Shown: positions 1-13,129, counted from the first letter of the stretch. The stretch is 64,000 nt of DNA from Dactylorhiza incarnata (GCA_033032865.1 JAWHQI010000121.1:2666001-2730000), one strand, 5' to 3'. Notes: a model not told the origin generated them from the letters alone. Program-made: numbers and translations.

Positions 1-690
1 GAGATGTTTTCCGGCGATCACTGGAAAACTCAAAATGTTGGAATCTTGTATGGGAGGACTATCGGAGGTGGCCGAAGACGAACTACGGTGATCGTCGGAG
101 ATATTTTTATGGTGTATGGGGGCTGTTTTTGTGATGGAGATAGGGCGTTGAAGGTGGCTCCACGACAATGTAGGGGGGGGGGGGGGGGGGGGAGTTGGCT
201 GTTTTGGGAGGGGGATACGTTGGCTGCTGTTATGGAGGAGGATGGATGTTGCTTGAGGTGGAGGAGAAGGAAGAGTTGGCTGTTTGGGGAGGGGGATACG
301 TTGGCTTCAGTTATGGAGGAGGATGGTTGTTGCTTGAGGTGGAGGAGGGGTGGTGGAGTGGCAGGTCAAAGGGGAAGGATGGTAGGGGTCGGCCAAGGGG
401 AAGGATGGTAGGAGGTAGACCCGAGCTTCACACCCGGTGTTCGGTTTCGGCACCGAAGTGATCAAGGATTGGGCTTCTATGCTCCAATAGTCAATGCCTA
501 AAATGAGAGCCCTCGCCCTCTATTTATAGACTCCAGGGGGCAACGAACGGCTATGATTGACCGATCATCCAGATTCAAAAATACATAAACATACAACTCG
601 AAACGAAAAATGAAAAGAACAAATAATGTGACGATCGTCGATCCGCATAAAATGCACGGTTCCGATTCCCCATCAATTTTTTTATCTATA
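1..690 (-). repeat. Dispersed LTR-like repeat, copy 1
   Basis: This stretch is a diverged copy of 30767-31331. Both share a G-rich left part, the phrase around 484-720 ending in CCCCATCAATTT, and the same order of blocks. Read on the minus strand there is a TATA-like box (CTATAAATAG) at about 521-530, so it is probably the promoter half of an LTR or similar element in minus orientation. Short reading frames here are low-complexity Gly/Trp-rich translations of G-rich DNA and I do not call them genes. The family is not identified. Confidence 0.6.
173..192 (+). repeat. Poly-G tract, 20 G
   Basis: An uninterrupted run of 20 G lies inside the G-rich part of the dispersed repeat; the second copy near 30.8 kb lacks it. 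It could form a G-quadruplex or be a sequencing or assembly weak point. Confidence 0.9.
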
Positions 691-1923
691 AGATCACGCA
701 CGAAGCCCTTCACATCCGACCATTCGTGACCCGAATTAATTTACAATCGCCAACGCCCCCCATTTTCTCTCTTTGAGCATGAAGAGCGGAACTAATAAAC
801 TTTTTGCCCCAAGACAGGACAACCAGAATATTGAATTCCATGCCTTGGAATTTCAGTACAACACCCTAAAACTCATTCCAGGCCTCAAATATTCCAGTAC
901 TGCTTTCCGAATCCCCTCCGAAAGTCCAAATTCAGTACATCTTATCTCTTCAGTCACTGACATCTCATGAACGTTTACCGAGCCTTGTATTTCGTGATTA
1001 TTGTGAGTTTATTGTTTGGTTTTAATTTATTGTCATACAATCTCTTGCTTGACCCAAAATAATAAATAATAAGCTGACTTGAATCATCTCTACGGGTTAT
1101 GATAAATCATTTTTAATTTGACTCGAAATCATGCATTTTTTATTTAATTTGATCTTAAATCAAAAGCTTTGATTATATGTTGAGGTTAGCTCACTCAAAC
1201 TTGTCTCTGTATCAATCTCTCCTGAGAACTAACAAATGTGCGACTTTTATGTCAATCTATCACTTTGTTAAGTAATGTTGTGCAATGATTGTCTTTCAAA
1301 TTCGTGCATGTGAAGAACTGAAAAGGGTGTGATAGATACTTTTTGATGTACACAACTTATTCCTATATCTTGATAGCCAAGAGAGGGTTCTGTTTTGATC
1401 CCAGTAATAAATGGGAATTTAAACTCTTAGTCCAGGCTTAATTATTAGTTTGTTATATTGAAAACTATGGTCTGCTGATAACATTACTTATTTTGGTTAA
1501 TTCAATTCAGTCTTCTAGAGTTGACAAATGTGCACGCTTGTTTAGTTGGCTTGTGTGGTATAATATATGATAAAGACTTATTGGCTTACCATTGCATTTT
1601 TGCTCAGCCTTTTCTTTTCTTTGCTTTGCATTATATTCTGATTTCTTTGCTTAGATTTGTTTTAGTTTTTGCTTTATATCTTTCCTTGTGTTGAAAATGC
1701 TTCTTTAAAGCTTGTAAGTAGATGTATGAAGATGGATTTTTGATGGCCACTTTGAAATTGCCCTCTATTATTTCTGCTGAAGATCTAGTGACGTGAGGTT
1801 TCATCATTTTCTTAACATTCTTATAGTCCAAGTTTGACATGTTTTTGCTAGCGTTACTTTTTTTTAAACCTTCATCCACATCATTCTTATTAAGCTGTTT
1901 GTCTTCCTTGTTTATGTTCTCCA
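691..1923. other. AT-rich intergenic stretch, no gene seen
   Basis: No conserved protein, RNA gene or terminal repeat was recognised. A 97-codon minus-strand frame at 1631-1924 is Lys/Asn-rich and matches no family I know. The right part leads into the duplicated PRP38 intron sequence. Confidence 0.5.
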
Positions 1924-2165
1924 CTAGACGTACTTTGGCTAATATCTTTGAACATGTTTATGTTCAACTTATCATATCACTGTTTTATACAGTCTATTTT
2001 CAGTTAGAACTACTTTTAGACTCTGTTGTTTTCATTGTCTTAATCTATGGACAATTTATACCTGATGGTTATTTTCCAGATTGGTTTTCAGTGTTTGCAA
2101 TATGTTGCTGATCATAAGACAATAAGGGGATGATGTTATCCTTAAATAAAAGATGAAGAGGTATT
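1924..2165 (+). pseudogene. Dead duplicate of PRP38 exon 2 with intron flank
   Basis: Positions 2080-2160 are an 81-bp match to exon 2 of the PRP38-like gene downstream (8566-8646), with the same acceptor (AG at 2078-2079) and the same donor-side sequence GTATTT. The upstream intron sequence is also similar, including a shared TTTATACAGTC phrase. In the exon frame codons 18 and 22 are TGA (2131-2133) and TAA (2143-2145), so this copy cannot encode the protein. It lies upstream of exon 1 on the same strand, so it is a segmental duplicate and not part of the live gene. Confidence 0.8.
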
Positions 2166-3134
2166 TATTTCCTATCTCTATTATCATGTCTCACTAGCGA
2201 GCTCCTATGAGAAGAGATCAAAACCATTTCATGCACATGGCCTTTAGCTTTTCAGAACAAACACCATTTCATATCAGAAATTACTCGAAGGCAATAGAGC
2301 ATGGTTTAATGAAATGAGCACTCAGCAAAAGCTTTTCATTTTCTTTAGGATCCCTAGGGTTTCTGGGCATTCACCCGATGCCCTTCCAACTGTAGCAATT
2401 CAAACAAAACTTGCAAAGTCGGAGAATCCGTCTCTGGAAAGAAAATCCCTAATAAGTTTATCATGTGAAGCAATAGATTTCACAATAATATATGCATACT
2501 GTGAGTTGCAACTCGGAGGAGCGCTCTAACCCAGGATCTATGCTTCTAATTCATCTCAAGAAGAGATTGATGGTCGAAACAAAGATTTTCTACCAACAGT
2601 CGGCCACATGAAGTTGGGTAGCCATTGTCTTCAAGAAGAAGGGTAGCCATCGGCTTCAAGAAGAAGGGTATTGGAATAGCAGAGACAATGAACAGACGGA
2701 AAATGACCTTTAGATGAAAGCTGTGATTTCTCATCCAATAGCAGAAATTCATAAAGGCATCAAAGGAGAAGTCCCCAATAAATTTATTTTGAAAACCACA
2801 ACATATACTTTCAATCCCAAGGCAAAATCAGCTGCAGGTGTAACTAAATCAGGGGGATCGACAATGATAAGATATGCACAACACTGATTAAAGTTTCCAT
2901 CTCTTCCATTAATATATATATATATATTAATAATGGTTAAATTTTAGAAATTCCTTATAACAAGGGAAGCTAACGAAGCAGGGAACTTAAACATCTGTCA
3001 TTTGTGCACACAGCCCCATTAATTTTTAAATGATCATCTATATTACTAAAATATTCCAAATTTGATAATTAAAATTTTATATTTTATTATTGATGATGTC
3101 TCATAATTTCTATTTTTATATTTTAAATTAATAA
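2161..3134. other. Intergenic stretch with a small tandem duplication
   Basis: No gene recognised. At about 2605-2670 a roughly 31-bp unit ending in TTCAAGAAGAAGGGTA is duplicated. A short TA microsatellite sits at about 2909-2928. Confidence 0.5.
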
Positions 3135-3184
3135 TAAATATATATATATACATATATATATACACACATACATACACACACACA
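3135..3184. repeat. TA/CA microsatellite at a LINE tail
   Basis: A TA-rich run passing into ATACACAC and CACACACA directly abuts the 3' end of the minus-strand LINE remnant. Plant RTE-type LINEs usually end in a short simple repeat, so this is probably its tail, later expanded. Confidence 0.7.
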
Positions 3185-3930
3185 ACACTCAAGCCTTTAT
3201 CCCACCATAGTGGGGTCAGCTATATGGTCCTTTGTCTCCATTGCACCCTATCTTTAGTCATAATCTCACTAATGCCTAAGTACATAATGTCTTTCCTTAT
3301 AGTTTCATTCCAAGTCTTTTTTGGTCTACCCCTCCGCTTAACATGTCTAGTGGCTAAACTCTCACAACGCCTAACATGCCTCTAATGATCTCCTTTGTAC
3401 CTGTCAGAACCATCTTAATCGAGCTTCTCGCATCTTCTCTACAATTGGCGTCACTCCCGTCTTATCTCTGATACATTCATTCCTAATTTTATCCACTCTC
3501 GTGTGCCGCACATTCACCTAAGCATTCTCATCTCAACAACTTCCATTTTTTTGCTCATGTACACAATTCATTAGCTAACACTCAGAACTGTAGAGCATTG
3601 CTGGTCTAATTGCAGTACGATAAAATTTGCCTTTAAGTTTTAATGGTACTTTACGATCATATAAGATCCCAGACGCGCCTGCCCACTTCAACCAACTTGC
3701 TTGAATTCTATGTATCACATCTTTATCCACACCCTCATTTTTTGAACTATCGATCCCAGATATTTAAAACACTCACTGCGAGAAATATCTAGGTCACCCA
3801 ACTTAATGACAGAGTCATCCGACCTTCTTGCACTACTAAATTTAAGCTCCATATATTCCTTTGTCCTGCTCAATATAAAACTACCCTTCTTTTCTAATGT
3901 GTCTTTGCACACGAAGCTTACGGATGGCAC
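3185..3930 (-). pseudogene. RTE-type LINE, 3' end of reverse transcriptase (dead)
   Basis: Read on the minus strand in several broken frames, this encodes the C-terminal part of a plant non-LTR reverse transcriptase. The best block (3715-3930) contains the motifs LSRTKEYMELKFS and [11 protein letters not shown], which belong to the segment after the RT catalytic core. Further on come the family's usual tail and the DPTMVG-like end before a simple-repeat tail. The catalytic YxDD part and the endonuclease are absent, so this is a 5'-truncated copy, as is typical after incomplete target-primed reverse transcription. Frameshifts and stops show it is old. Clade assignment to RTE is from remembered motifs and is less certain than the LINE call. 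Confidence 0.8.
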
Positions 3931-4266
3931 GGAGCTTATAGCTTATCTGTCCGGTAAGGCGGTAACAACAAAACTCTAGTAGCTGGTATGCCAAATATCA
4001 AAAGGAGAAGCTTTCTTTTCAGAATGCCAAACAGTTTTCCTATATTTCCAACCATTGTGATATTACTAAATCTTCATCTTTTGATTGGTTAAACCTTTCT
4101 AGTGTCGCTTCTAAGAAATGATTACATTTTCATGTATAATTGTCTGATGTATGAATCTAGTCTCTATTATGTCTATTCAGTTTGCAAATCGACGCTACAC
4201 AACAATATATTATTAACTCCGGCAACAAGTTGGCGAGATTCTTGTTTGGGGCATGCTCTTACCGCA
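3931..4266 (+). promoter_or_regulatory. Presumed 5' UTR and promoter side of the PRP38-like gene
   Basis: Between the LINE remnant and the start codon there is no other gene. The reading frame stays open upstream of the ATG to 4102, but the upstream residues resemble no PRP38 protein, so they are probably untranslated. No clear TATA box was identified. Confidence 0.4.
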
Positions 4267-7200
4267 ATGGAGATTCAAACTTCTGGAAAGCCTATCGATA
4301 CTTTGCTAGAGAAGGTGCTTTGCATGAACATCCTTTCTTCTGATTACTTCAAAGAACTTTATAGGTTGAAGACATACCATGAGGTAATTGATGAGATCTA
4401 CAACCAAGTTGATCATGTGGAGCCATGGATGACTGGAAATTGTAGGGGTCCATCATCAGCATTTTGTCTCCTATACAAATTCTTCACAATGAAGCTCACT
4501 GTCAAACAAATGCATGGTCTACTGAAGCATCCTGATTCTCCATATATAAGAGCGGTGAGTTTTTTTACCATATCTAGCATATTCTACTGGTCAATCTCCC
4601 ATAAATAGAGAAAGAATCGACGAATATTTGTTTTTTTAAGAGTGGTAATTTTCAGATTTTTTTTCCATTTGGTGAACTTTAGGTTCAGCTAAAAGCTTAC
4701 ATTCTGGAGTGCTTTTTTTGTTTATAACAGAATCAGTAGCAAGAGAGCTTCTAGATTTTAGGGATGCCAGCAAATTAAAGTTGACTTTGTATTAAAATGA
4801 AGTGTCTCAAAAATTAATGGGTGATATGTTCAATATCTCCTATAATTATCTTGTTCATTAAGTTACAGGTTCTGCAGGAAAATTCATATCGTCGTAAATT
4901 TTTTCTAGTTCCTCAAGGAACTAGTTCTAAAAGAAAATTCATGCTTAATTGATGTAATCTCTCTTATTTTTATGGTTCAAGTCGTATTAAATATGCAGTT
5001 CTATGAGATGTACGGAATTATGCAGCCCATCATTGGTTTATTGTTGTCCTCTCCACCTGCTCGGCCATCTACTCCCTCGCTGCAGTCTCTTTCATCAAAA
5101 TACCTTAGTTGCTGACCACCTGCTTATCCATCTACTACTCCCTGCAATTTGCTTTATCGAAACCTAAGTCGCTAATCCCTCATCTCGATACCACAGATCC
5201 TGAAGCACCTCCCTTTCTTTTCATTACCAGCAGATCCCACAATCCCATGCTCAACAACACCTATTCACAAAACACTTCGCGCCAAGCAACCTTTTCCACC
5301 TGACCCCACAAGTTACGCTATATCCCCCATATCTCAAATTTATTTTTCAGCTCTTCAGGTACAAGGCAATAGAGGTTGAAATTGCCCTAATTCTATATGA
5401 CACTGCAGTCAAACACAATTGATGACTAGATCTAACAACTAACCTAACATGATACAATGCAATTGTGTGATTCATCATGCGATAAAATCCGGCACGTGAT
5501 TGCACTAATTAATTAAGCTTTAATATTTAAGCTACAATTACAATTGGTCACAAGTGTTACAAATGAAAGCTAAAAGTAATAATCACACAGTGACGAGAGT
5601 GCATGAAATATAAAACATGAGGAACACCGAACACATTTGACACACCCAACACAAGAAAGAAGCAAACAAGATAAGCTGCATATTACTAAGTTATACGGTA
5701 TGTTAGTACAATGCGGAGAAAATGAAACTAACCATAAACTGACCGAGTAATCATGACAAATGGTTGGGCTGAGAACACGTGATGGATAGGGTTGAATGTA
5801 GAAAAAAGGGACGAGCCGTGGCTACAGGCAGGGGTGGAGGTGGGCTCCGGTGGTGTCGAGGGTGAGGATTATGTCCCAACTAGGTTGGGAGGAGGCCGTG
5901 GAGAGGTTGCGATCTGAGTGGAGGACATGGAATGGCTGAAATGAATATGAAACAATGACATGTGGTTGGAGGAGGGAGGCGGGAATGGACTACGTTTGTA
6001 ACTAGGAGAGGAAAAGATAGAGACGTGAGAGGGAGGAGTGGATGTAGTGAGAGAATCTGCGGCAGGAGTGAGGAAGTGACGTGATTGCAGGGAGTACCAG
6101 TTGTGGAGAGGAGGATCGTCGGGGTTCCGACCATGAGATGGAGGGGGAGTAGCTGTAGGAGTGGCGACGTGCAAGATGCTTCAGGCGTCGACACCTGCAA
6201 GGTGTTAGGCTTCAATGTCGAACTCTGACCGAGAGTTTGGGTTATGTCTCAAACTACTCGATCACTCAATAGTTCCTCAAACACTCCAATTTAAACATCT
6301 CACTTCCCACAGTCATTGGCCTCCTTTATCCAAATTACCGTATTACAAACCCAGCTCACACAAGGTTTTAAATCTGAAGTAAAAAATATTACAAAGCTAA
6401 ACTCTTGAAAAGTTTTAAATATAAACATAAATAAAAACTTCATAAAAACAACCCTGGGCCTTTAAAAACTGAATTAAATCCCTAGGACCAGCAAAACACC
6501 GCAAGCTCCCGTGCGACTTAGCATCGTGTCTGCTCCAAATATATCTTTAGATTCACCAAACTTCCTAATCAAAACATAAGAAATATCAAATGAGATAATA
6601 ATTGCATATATGTAAAATATATTGTGAAACTTAATGAAAATCTATGGCATGATCTTAAGCTTTGCCCTGTTATTGAAATCTTAAAATTGACAGCCAGAGA
6701 TGATCCCCTTAAAATCAGCAAAAACATCCCAGCCTACCTTGATGGAGAAGACTGAAAAATTAGAGGCACAGAAGGAAATTATACTACTTTGTCGCAATCA
6801 CAAAAGCAAGTACATAAATCAGACTTTTTGTTTCTTTATCCAGAGAGGCCAGATAAACAGGAGGATAGACCTAAGTAGACTACTACTACCAATGAACAAA
6901 TACCCAATGTTAATTTCGGTTCAGCGACTAAAGTATATCCTGAAGTCGCCTGATGTTTGCATGCAAATACAATCATTAACTACCAAATCTGCGATTATTT
7001 GTTCTTCTTTTGTATGCTGGTGAAGAATGATTTGATTAATGAAATTTTGGATATGGGTAATGAGGGCAATATCTTATTAAAAATCTTGGCTGAATAAGTT
7101 GAGCTAACCACTACCCAACATAGGAACCAATGTTCAGTACTTTCTCCAGTATACACACAGTATATTGATCTAACAGGAAATTTAGAACGGAGCTGCTTTA

Positions 7201-10200
7201 ATGATCATAAATCTCAATTTTAACTTAGTAAAAAAACAGTTATTTCCAAACATCATTTGTTAGTAGTAATCTTAAACACCATTTATCCTAACTACCATGG
7301 TGAGTAAAATTCAGATCCTGCACTCATGCAGCAAAGAACAAATGTTAATACATTACCATGGTGTGGATTAAATGACATTTTCTAATAAGTCACAAAAAAT
7401 AGAGAAAATACCATAATGCAAGTTTAATACTCATTAGTCATTAATAGAAGTCCCAACGATCTCATCCGGTAGAGGACTTTTGAAGTCATCCACATCAAGC
7501 TGTGATTGTAAAACACCACATCAAATAATATAATTGAGTACTGATGAAACCATTTATGAATAAATAAATAAAAGTATTTACATTGGCACAATGTTTATTT
7601 TGAGACCAAATCCAATTTGATGAACACAAGCATTCACAGTTTTGGGATTATCGCATAATCATCAAGCACTCTCCCTCTAGAACTAAAAATTGATTCGGAA
7701 GTCACAATTGTGATGGGTATTGTGAGGATATATTTTGTCATTTTAGAGAGCTTCACATATTCATTGAACATATTTTCCACCGTTCTAAGACTTCAAATCT
7801 ATCTTTACTCTCAAGAGGAGGTTGTACATGTGCTTCCTCTAGATATATTTCAAGTTCATTTTTAAGAGGTTGTGTAGAAGAACTAGAAATCAAAAAATTA
7901 TCAAACCCAAGAAGAGAACAAAATTCGTGATAAGTTGTGGTTGAGTCCCAGTGTGGTTGATCATCTTCTAGGACCAACTACTAATCATTGCCTTGGCAAG
8001 CTCTTGCCTCACCAGTGCTTTATTTTAAACCATAGGCACGGAGCGACGAGTTTAAGTGGATTGGCCCACACTAGCACTTCCACGTAATGATTCTACCAAA
8101 GGCGAACAACAAAAGGTATGGCTTTGCGCGATGAAGGTCTTTAGCAACACGAGATATTGCACTTGAATGCCCCATGACTCCCGCTCGAGTTCAAGAGGAT
8201 GATTCGGAACTGGTAATTGGAGTATTATGCTATATGCTACTACTATCACAATAAGTGGAAAAAAGCTCTAAGTGATCGGAAAGAACACCAACGGCATAGG
8301 GTTCAAGTTTTTGCAAGCATGCGTTTCTTCAAACTTCTTTTTTAATCCATTCTTCTCAATCAGGTCATCTTTGTTGTATGGATTCTATTGAATATCGCAT
8401 GCTTTTTGTTATAATTTTGAACAGGTTTCATTTTAGATATATGACTGTTTATACAGTCCACTCTCAATTGAAACTGCAAGCTTTTAGATCTCTTGTTTTC
8501 ATTTTTCCCATTGTCTTTATCAAATAGTTTCATGATGGAGATTGATACCTGGTGGTTATTTTTAGGTTGGTTTTCTATATTTGCGATATGTTGCTGATCC
8601 TAAGACATTATGGGGATGGTGTGATCCTTACATAAAAGATGAAGAGGTATTTACTTCCTGTCTCTAAATGTATTTATGCTACATGTAATGAAAGTTAAAA
8701 TTATTTGATATTTACCCAAAATATGAAGAAAATAATTATAGAGAAACCGTAGCAGTTACTACACAATTAGAGGCCCATTAAAGAGGGATGTGAAATAAAA
8801 ACTATTCCTACATTTGATTGTATTCATGGCGGAGAGACATTTTAATTAGTTACAACTTGCAACAAATTTCAATGAAGTAAAGCGCTGCACCAAGCGAATT
8901 TATTATTAGACGGTCCGAACCCTATTTGATATTTGGAATGTGTTGAAACATTGGTTTTGGGTTTTTTTATGTTCTTCATTCTGAAATTTAGATGGTGACC
9001 TCTTGGTCTTTTGTTGATTGATTGTTTGGTAGTTATCTTTTTCTTAGGTTTTAAAATGAAATTAGGGCAGTACTCTTTCATCTAGTGTACTCTCTTTGGC
9101 CCAAGATGTTAGTTTTATCTGGTTATTCTTATGGCTAGATACTGGTGTTCTGATGTCTATTTGTTGGAACAGCCATATCATACTGTTTTAGTTGGAGGTA
9201 TATCGAAATTAATTAAATTGACGCACATTTATTTTGTACTAGTAAATAGTCTTGTGACTATTTGTTTGGGCTTTGTGCCCCGTTATTATGTTGTCTTTAA
9301 TCAAATCAGTCGGGATTTATTATGTTGTTTTTCATTAGGTTTTATTATTAATTGTCGTTTATGCCGTCCGATTATTTTCTGTAATTATTATGATTTTAAA
9401 TTAGATAAAAATTAAGAAATATGTGTGTTGGCCAAAGGCCACCACTTCCAGATTTGGCTGAAATGTTGCAGCTACCTGTTGGCTGTACTTTCACAATCAT
9501 ACATTATGCCCGATATTATCATCTAGAAGACCATGCATGGGGGACACTGTTCCTATGGTGCTAGTGTGTGTGTGTATATATATACATACATACTAGCAGT
9601 TCTGTATAGGGTCCTCTCATGCACAGTATGCGACTGCGACAGTATCCTACATCCACTTGAGCGACGATCGAATACTATTGTCATTGCATACTACACACGA
9701 AGTTTCCTTCTAAACTGTGTAATTTTTATTTTATGTTAGCCTTATGTATTAAAAAATCACCCTTTCTTTTAGAACTAGGGGGATTGAAATTGAAGAGCTT
9801 GGATTGATTTGTTGGTCCTATTTTGAGATTAGACTATCTTAAAATTTTCTTTTTGATATAATATTGGTAATAATCTTTTCCCTCTCTTCAGGAATTTTCT
9901 CCTGGGTCGAATGGCCGCACAACAACCATGGGGGTATATGTACGCGATCTTCTTCTTGGACAGGTCTGTTTACATTTATTTATGCGTATTAATTTTACTG
10001 GGCAAGTATCATTGTCAGTTATACCTTGTGAAATATAGTCAAATTCTACTTGAGCAGCAGCTTCTTGCCTGTGATCTCTCTCATGTATGTGTGTGCATTC
10101 AGAATCTGTACCTTGGATATGGCTTTTATTGTGTTCATTCAAATGCAAATGCATTATGAAGGCTGCTTTGAAAGGAGAGGCGTCCTTGTCAACAGTCTAG

Positions 10201-11463
10201 TATTGAGGTTTGTAATGTTGACCTCGAAACGAGTATATGTAGTCAAATGAGTATTTCTTGTTCTTGCATAATTTCAAGCAAGAAATAAATTGGCGCCTTT
10301 TTCAAAAAAAATATTTTTGCATTTTTTTTCTTTTTTTTCCTATTTTACTCGTGTGTATCTACTCGGCATGTCATACACATTCTATTTTAAGCCCAACCTG
10401 TCTGCCTCTGGAAATCTGCATGTGGCTAATGCAAGTGATCTTGTGTTTTCATTCAAAATAGGAGTTTTTTATTACTCCCACGCTTCAACATAGAAGTATA
10501 GAACATTTGAAAATGTAGCAGGTGATGTGGAAGATGTGAGGAACCTTGTGTTTTTTTTCCTTATAAAAAGCGCTTAATTGATAGTCAATTCAGTGATTTT
10601 TATTTCCTTAGAACTATTTTCAGTACCATTTAATGAATTGGCAGTACTGAAATCTTTAATGAATCAACAATTAAGCAGCTCCTCTTTATATACGAGTTTA
10701 TCATTTTTTTTGCAGTAAAGTATGTAATACTTTTGTCAGTTCAGTTCTAACATAAACCTGTGATTATTCTACTGAGCTGCAGTATTATTTTGACACACTT
10801 TTCCCCCGGGTGCCGGTTCCAGTTCTGCGTCAGATCACCGGAAATCTGGAGAAGTTGAAGCTGCCTACCAAGCATTCCGGCGTTACCGGAGATTCCAATC
10901 GCCATGGCTGGGATGAAACAGCTCGCCGCCCCCCTTCCGTGAAAGCTTCGCTCTCTGTGTCGTTTGGACAGCGGGCTCCACACCGTGCGTCCACCAGGGA
11001 CGCGTCCCCGGTTCGGAGGACCATCACGCCTCCACGTGAAAGAAACCACAGCGAGGAACCGAGAAGATCTTCCCCGGGTAACCGCCGCAGCCTTAGTCGT
11101 GAGGGGCCCGACCGTCACCGTTCCGATCGAATCCGGGACCGGGGTCGTGGCGACCGTGATGGCCGAGAGAGAGACTCATACAGATCTAGGCATTCTGGAA
11201 GGGACGGTGGCGGCAGACGGGACTCCGATCGCGGGGGAGGTACCCGGCACAGCAGGAGCAGGAGCCGCAGTGCGGAGCGCCATCGTAGCCCCCCCAAGGA
11301 CGGTAGCAAGGATAAGGCAGCTCCGGTTTCAAGCAACCTAGCAAAGTTGAAGGATCTGTACGGCGATGCGAGTGACACCAAGGGAAATGGAAGCGACTAC
11401 AAGCTCTCCAGGGATACGAGTTCGGCAGAGGTGATTAGATTGGGAGGTTCCACGTGGAGGTAG
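4267..11463 (+). CDS. SRL1: PRP38-family pre-mRNA splicing factor (SRL1-like), four exons
   Basis: Four exons give a predicted 373-residue protein: 4267-4554, 8566-8646, 9892-9963 and 10783-11463. Every junction has GT/AG and all three introns fall between whole codons. Exons 1-3 and the start of 4 form the PRP38 domain: MEIQTSGKPI start, EPWMTGNCRGPSS, then VGFLYLRYVADPKTLWGW, DLLLGQ and YYFDTLFPR. Exon 4 adds an Arg/Ser/Asp-rich tail and the conserved end NLAKLKDLYGDAS...VIRLGGSTWR. The family works in the nucleus in spliceosome activation; this form with an RS-like tail matches Arabidopsis SRL1 (PRPF38B type), which is of similar length. The start was chosen because homologues begin with this methionine. 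Introns are about 4.0, 1.2 and 0.8 kb; the first holds a hAT remnant. All domain codons look intact, so I expect a working gene. Untranslated exons were not resolved. Confidence 0.93.
4555..8565 (+). other. PRP38 intron 1 (4.0 kb)
   Basis: The donor GTGAGT follows exon 1 and the acceptor TTTTTAG precedes exon 2. The intron contains a diverged tandem pair of about 65 bp (5050-5175), a purine-rich block at 5760-6240 that reads as Pro/Ser-rich on the minus strand, and the hAT remnant at 7630-7980. The block at 5760-6240 resembles the LTR-like repeats at 1-690 and 30.8 kb in style, but I could not establish homology. Confidence 0.75.
7630..7980 (-). pseudogene. hAT transposase C-terminus (dead)
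   Basis: On the minus strand, with one break near 7753, this encodes the end of a hAT-superfamily transposase: a lead-in EFCSLLGFDNFL, then ERWKICSMNM, KLSKMTKYILTIPI, and the dimerisation-domain signature TSESIFSSRGRVLDDYAI. Plant relatives read ...SESAFSTGGRVLD.... The catalytic N-terminal and central parts and both terminal repeats were not found, and a stop separates the two blocks, so it is a fragment. It lies antisense inside PRP38 intron 1. Confidence 0.8.
8647..9891 (+). other. PRP38 intron 2 (1.2 kb)
   Basis: Starts GTATTT and ends TTCAG. AT-rich, with a GT/TA microsatellite at about 9565-9590. The open frame at 9131-9415 is hydrophobic and looks like chance AT-rich translation. Confidence 0.8.
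9964..10782 (+). other. PRP38 intron 3 (0.8 kb)
   Basis: Starts GTCTGT and ends GAGCTGCAG. T-rich with no other feature recognised. Confidence 0.8.
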
Positions 11464-13129
11464 GGTTGAATAGGTTTGTGCTGCCGGAGGCGAATATGTT
11501 CGCTGGAGTTTATTTTTAGGGGCATATCAGAAGAGGCGTTCCGATAGAAGTGCAGGTAAAACTTACATCATGCATTTCTCCAATGCTGTGGTTATTTACA
11601 TAGTTCAAAAAAATGTTAGATTTAATTATTGGAGCTTCATTTGTGGTGCATGAAACTTCGGATAACATTACAGGTTACTCTTTATATGCACACTACATAG
11701 AAATCTTCATGGGATATTGTTTCAGTGTGTAAAATATTTTTCTAATAGTGGATATGAGCATTTTTGTGGTTGCTGAGGAGCATGATATTATTGTAATGTA
11801 TATTTAGATCAATGAGGTAATTATTCAAGGCTTTTTATTCAATCTCCATATTTATTTTTCTAGAACTGTTTTGAATGGTTTAGGGTTTGGAAGTGAGACA
11901 TTCCAAGTGAATTGTAATGATACTTTGGTTTGTTTGTTATTGTTGAATTGTGTGTTTTTAGGTTTCTTCTCTTCACCTCGCAGCTCATCCACCAAAACAA
12001 CCCTAACCTATCGCGCCCCAAACATCCAATCTACTAAAGATGAAGATTGGATTAGAGTAATCTGCTCCCGTAGATTATGAGCTGCTCAAGGGGCTGCTGT
12101 GGTCAGGGATGGTTTCGCGAACATTTGGCATAATGCCATGATTGATCATCCCTGTGCTACCTGCCTTATTATGCGGTGCTCCCTTTATAGTATACATTGA
12201 GCTCAAATCATATTAATAGGGCTAATTACATATCTCAATTAACAAATATTGCAAATGCTCATATAACTTAAAGAGATTTTGCAAGATGTGAATAAAAAGA
12301 TTTATTTTTTTATGAAATGATTTTCTTTCGTATATTGAGTTTTTTTTTAATATTTTAGTTTCTCATTATTTGGTGTAGATAGGGTTCAAATATCATTCAT
12401 GAAAAATTTATGAATGAATAAAATGTCTTAACACTTTGAGAAAGGTCTAATTTAATGTCATTTTTTTTTAAAAATGAGAAACGGCGTTCCATTTATAGAT
12501 TAGATCAAGAATTGTCGAGAAATTTTTTTTGGGACCCAATGAGCCCTTGGGAGTTGAGACCCTGCTCTAGATTGCATTTTAGGGGTCCAAATTGTCTATT
12601 TTTGGGAAAAAATTTACGGAATACACACTTGTATTTTTACGAACATTTTAAATACAAGATTGAGCGATCATATTTGAAATTTTTGTATCAAAAACCCTAA
12701 GCCAATCAGACCAGATTTAAAAAACCCGATCGGTCTAGAGCAAAAAAAAAGGTCTTTACTCTTTAGACAATCCTTATGGTCCAAGGTACAACCAAAAAGT
12801 TGCTTCTCTCTATTTCTCCCTCACTTGTAGATGATGATGGAATCCGAAAGTCACTTTTCGTTGCTGGATGAAAGAAGAGTCGGAGGCTTAAAGATTACAA
12901 ATTTACATGATGAGATGGTAAAAAATGGAAGACCAAAAGTACGACAGTAAATATAAATATTTAAATGTCCTCTTAAAATATTTTTAACTAACATAAAATA
13001 CAAATAGCTTAAAATAGAGCATTTATATTAGCACCCCATAAAAAAATCCAAAATAACACATTTTATGGATATTAGCATCTCATAAAATACACCAAATAAC
13101 ATATAAATTTTAATACCATACTCATATAC
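11464..13129. other. PRP38 3' flank and intergenic DNA
   Basis: The first 100 bases or so should be the PRP38 3' UTR; a GTAAAA donor-like site near 11557 could mark a UTR intron. The rest is AT-rich with no gene recognised. Confidence 0.5.

Noticed and set aside
4..461. Gly/Trp-rich frames at the window start
   Set aside because: Products of G-rich repeat DNA containing a 20-G run; not conserved in the second copy.
1631..1924. 97-codon minus-strand frame as a small gene
   Set aside because: Lys/Asn-rich in AT-rich DNA, matches no family I know, and overlaps duplicated intron sequence.
4102..4266. N-terminal extension of PRP38 from the upstream ATG
   Set aside because: The upstream residues are unlike any PRP38 protein, and homologues start at MEIQTSG.
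5869..6215. Pro/Ser-rich minus-strand frames in PRP38 intron 1
   Set aside because: Two overlapping frames in a purine-rich strand; composition explains both and no domain is visible.
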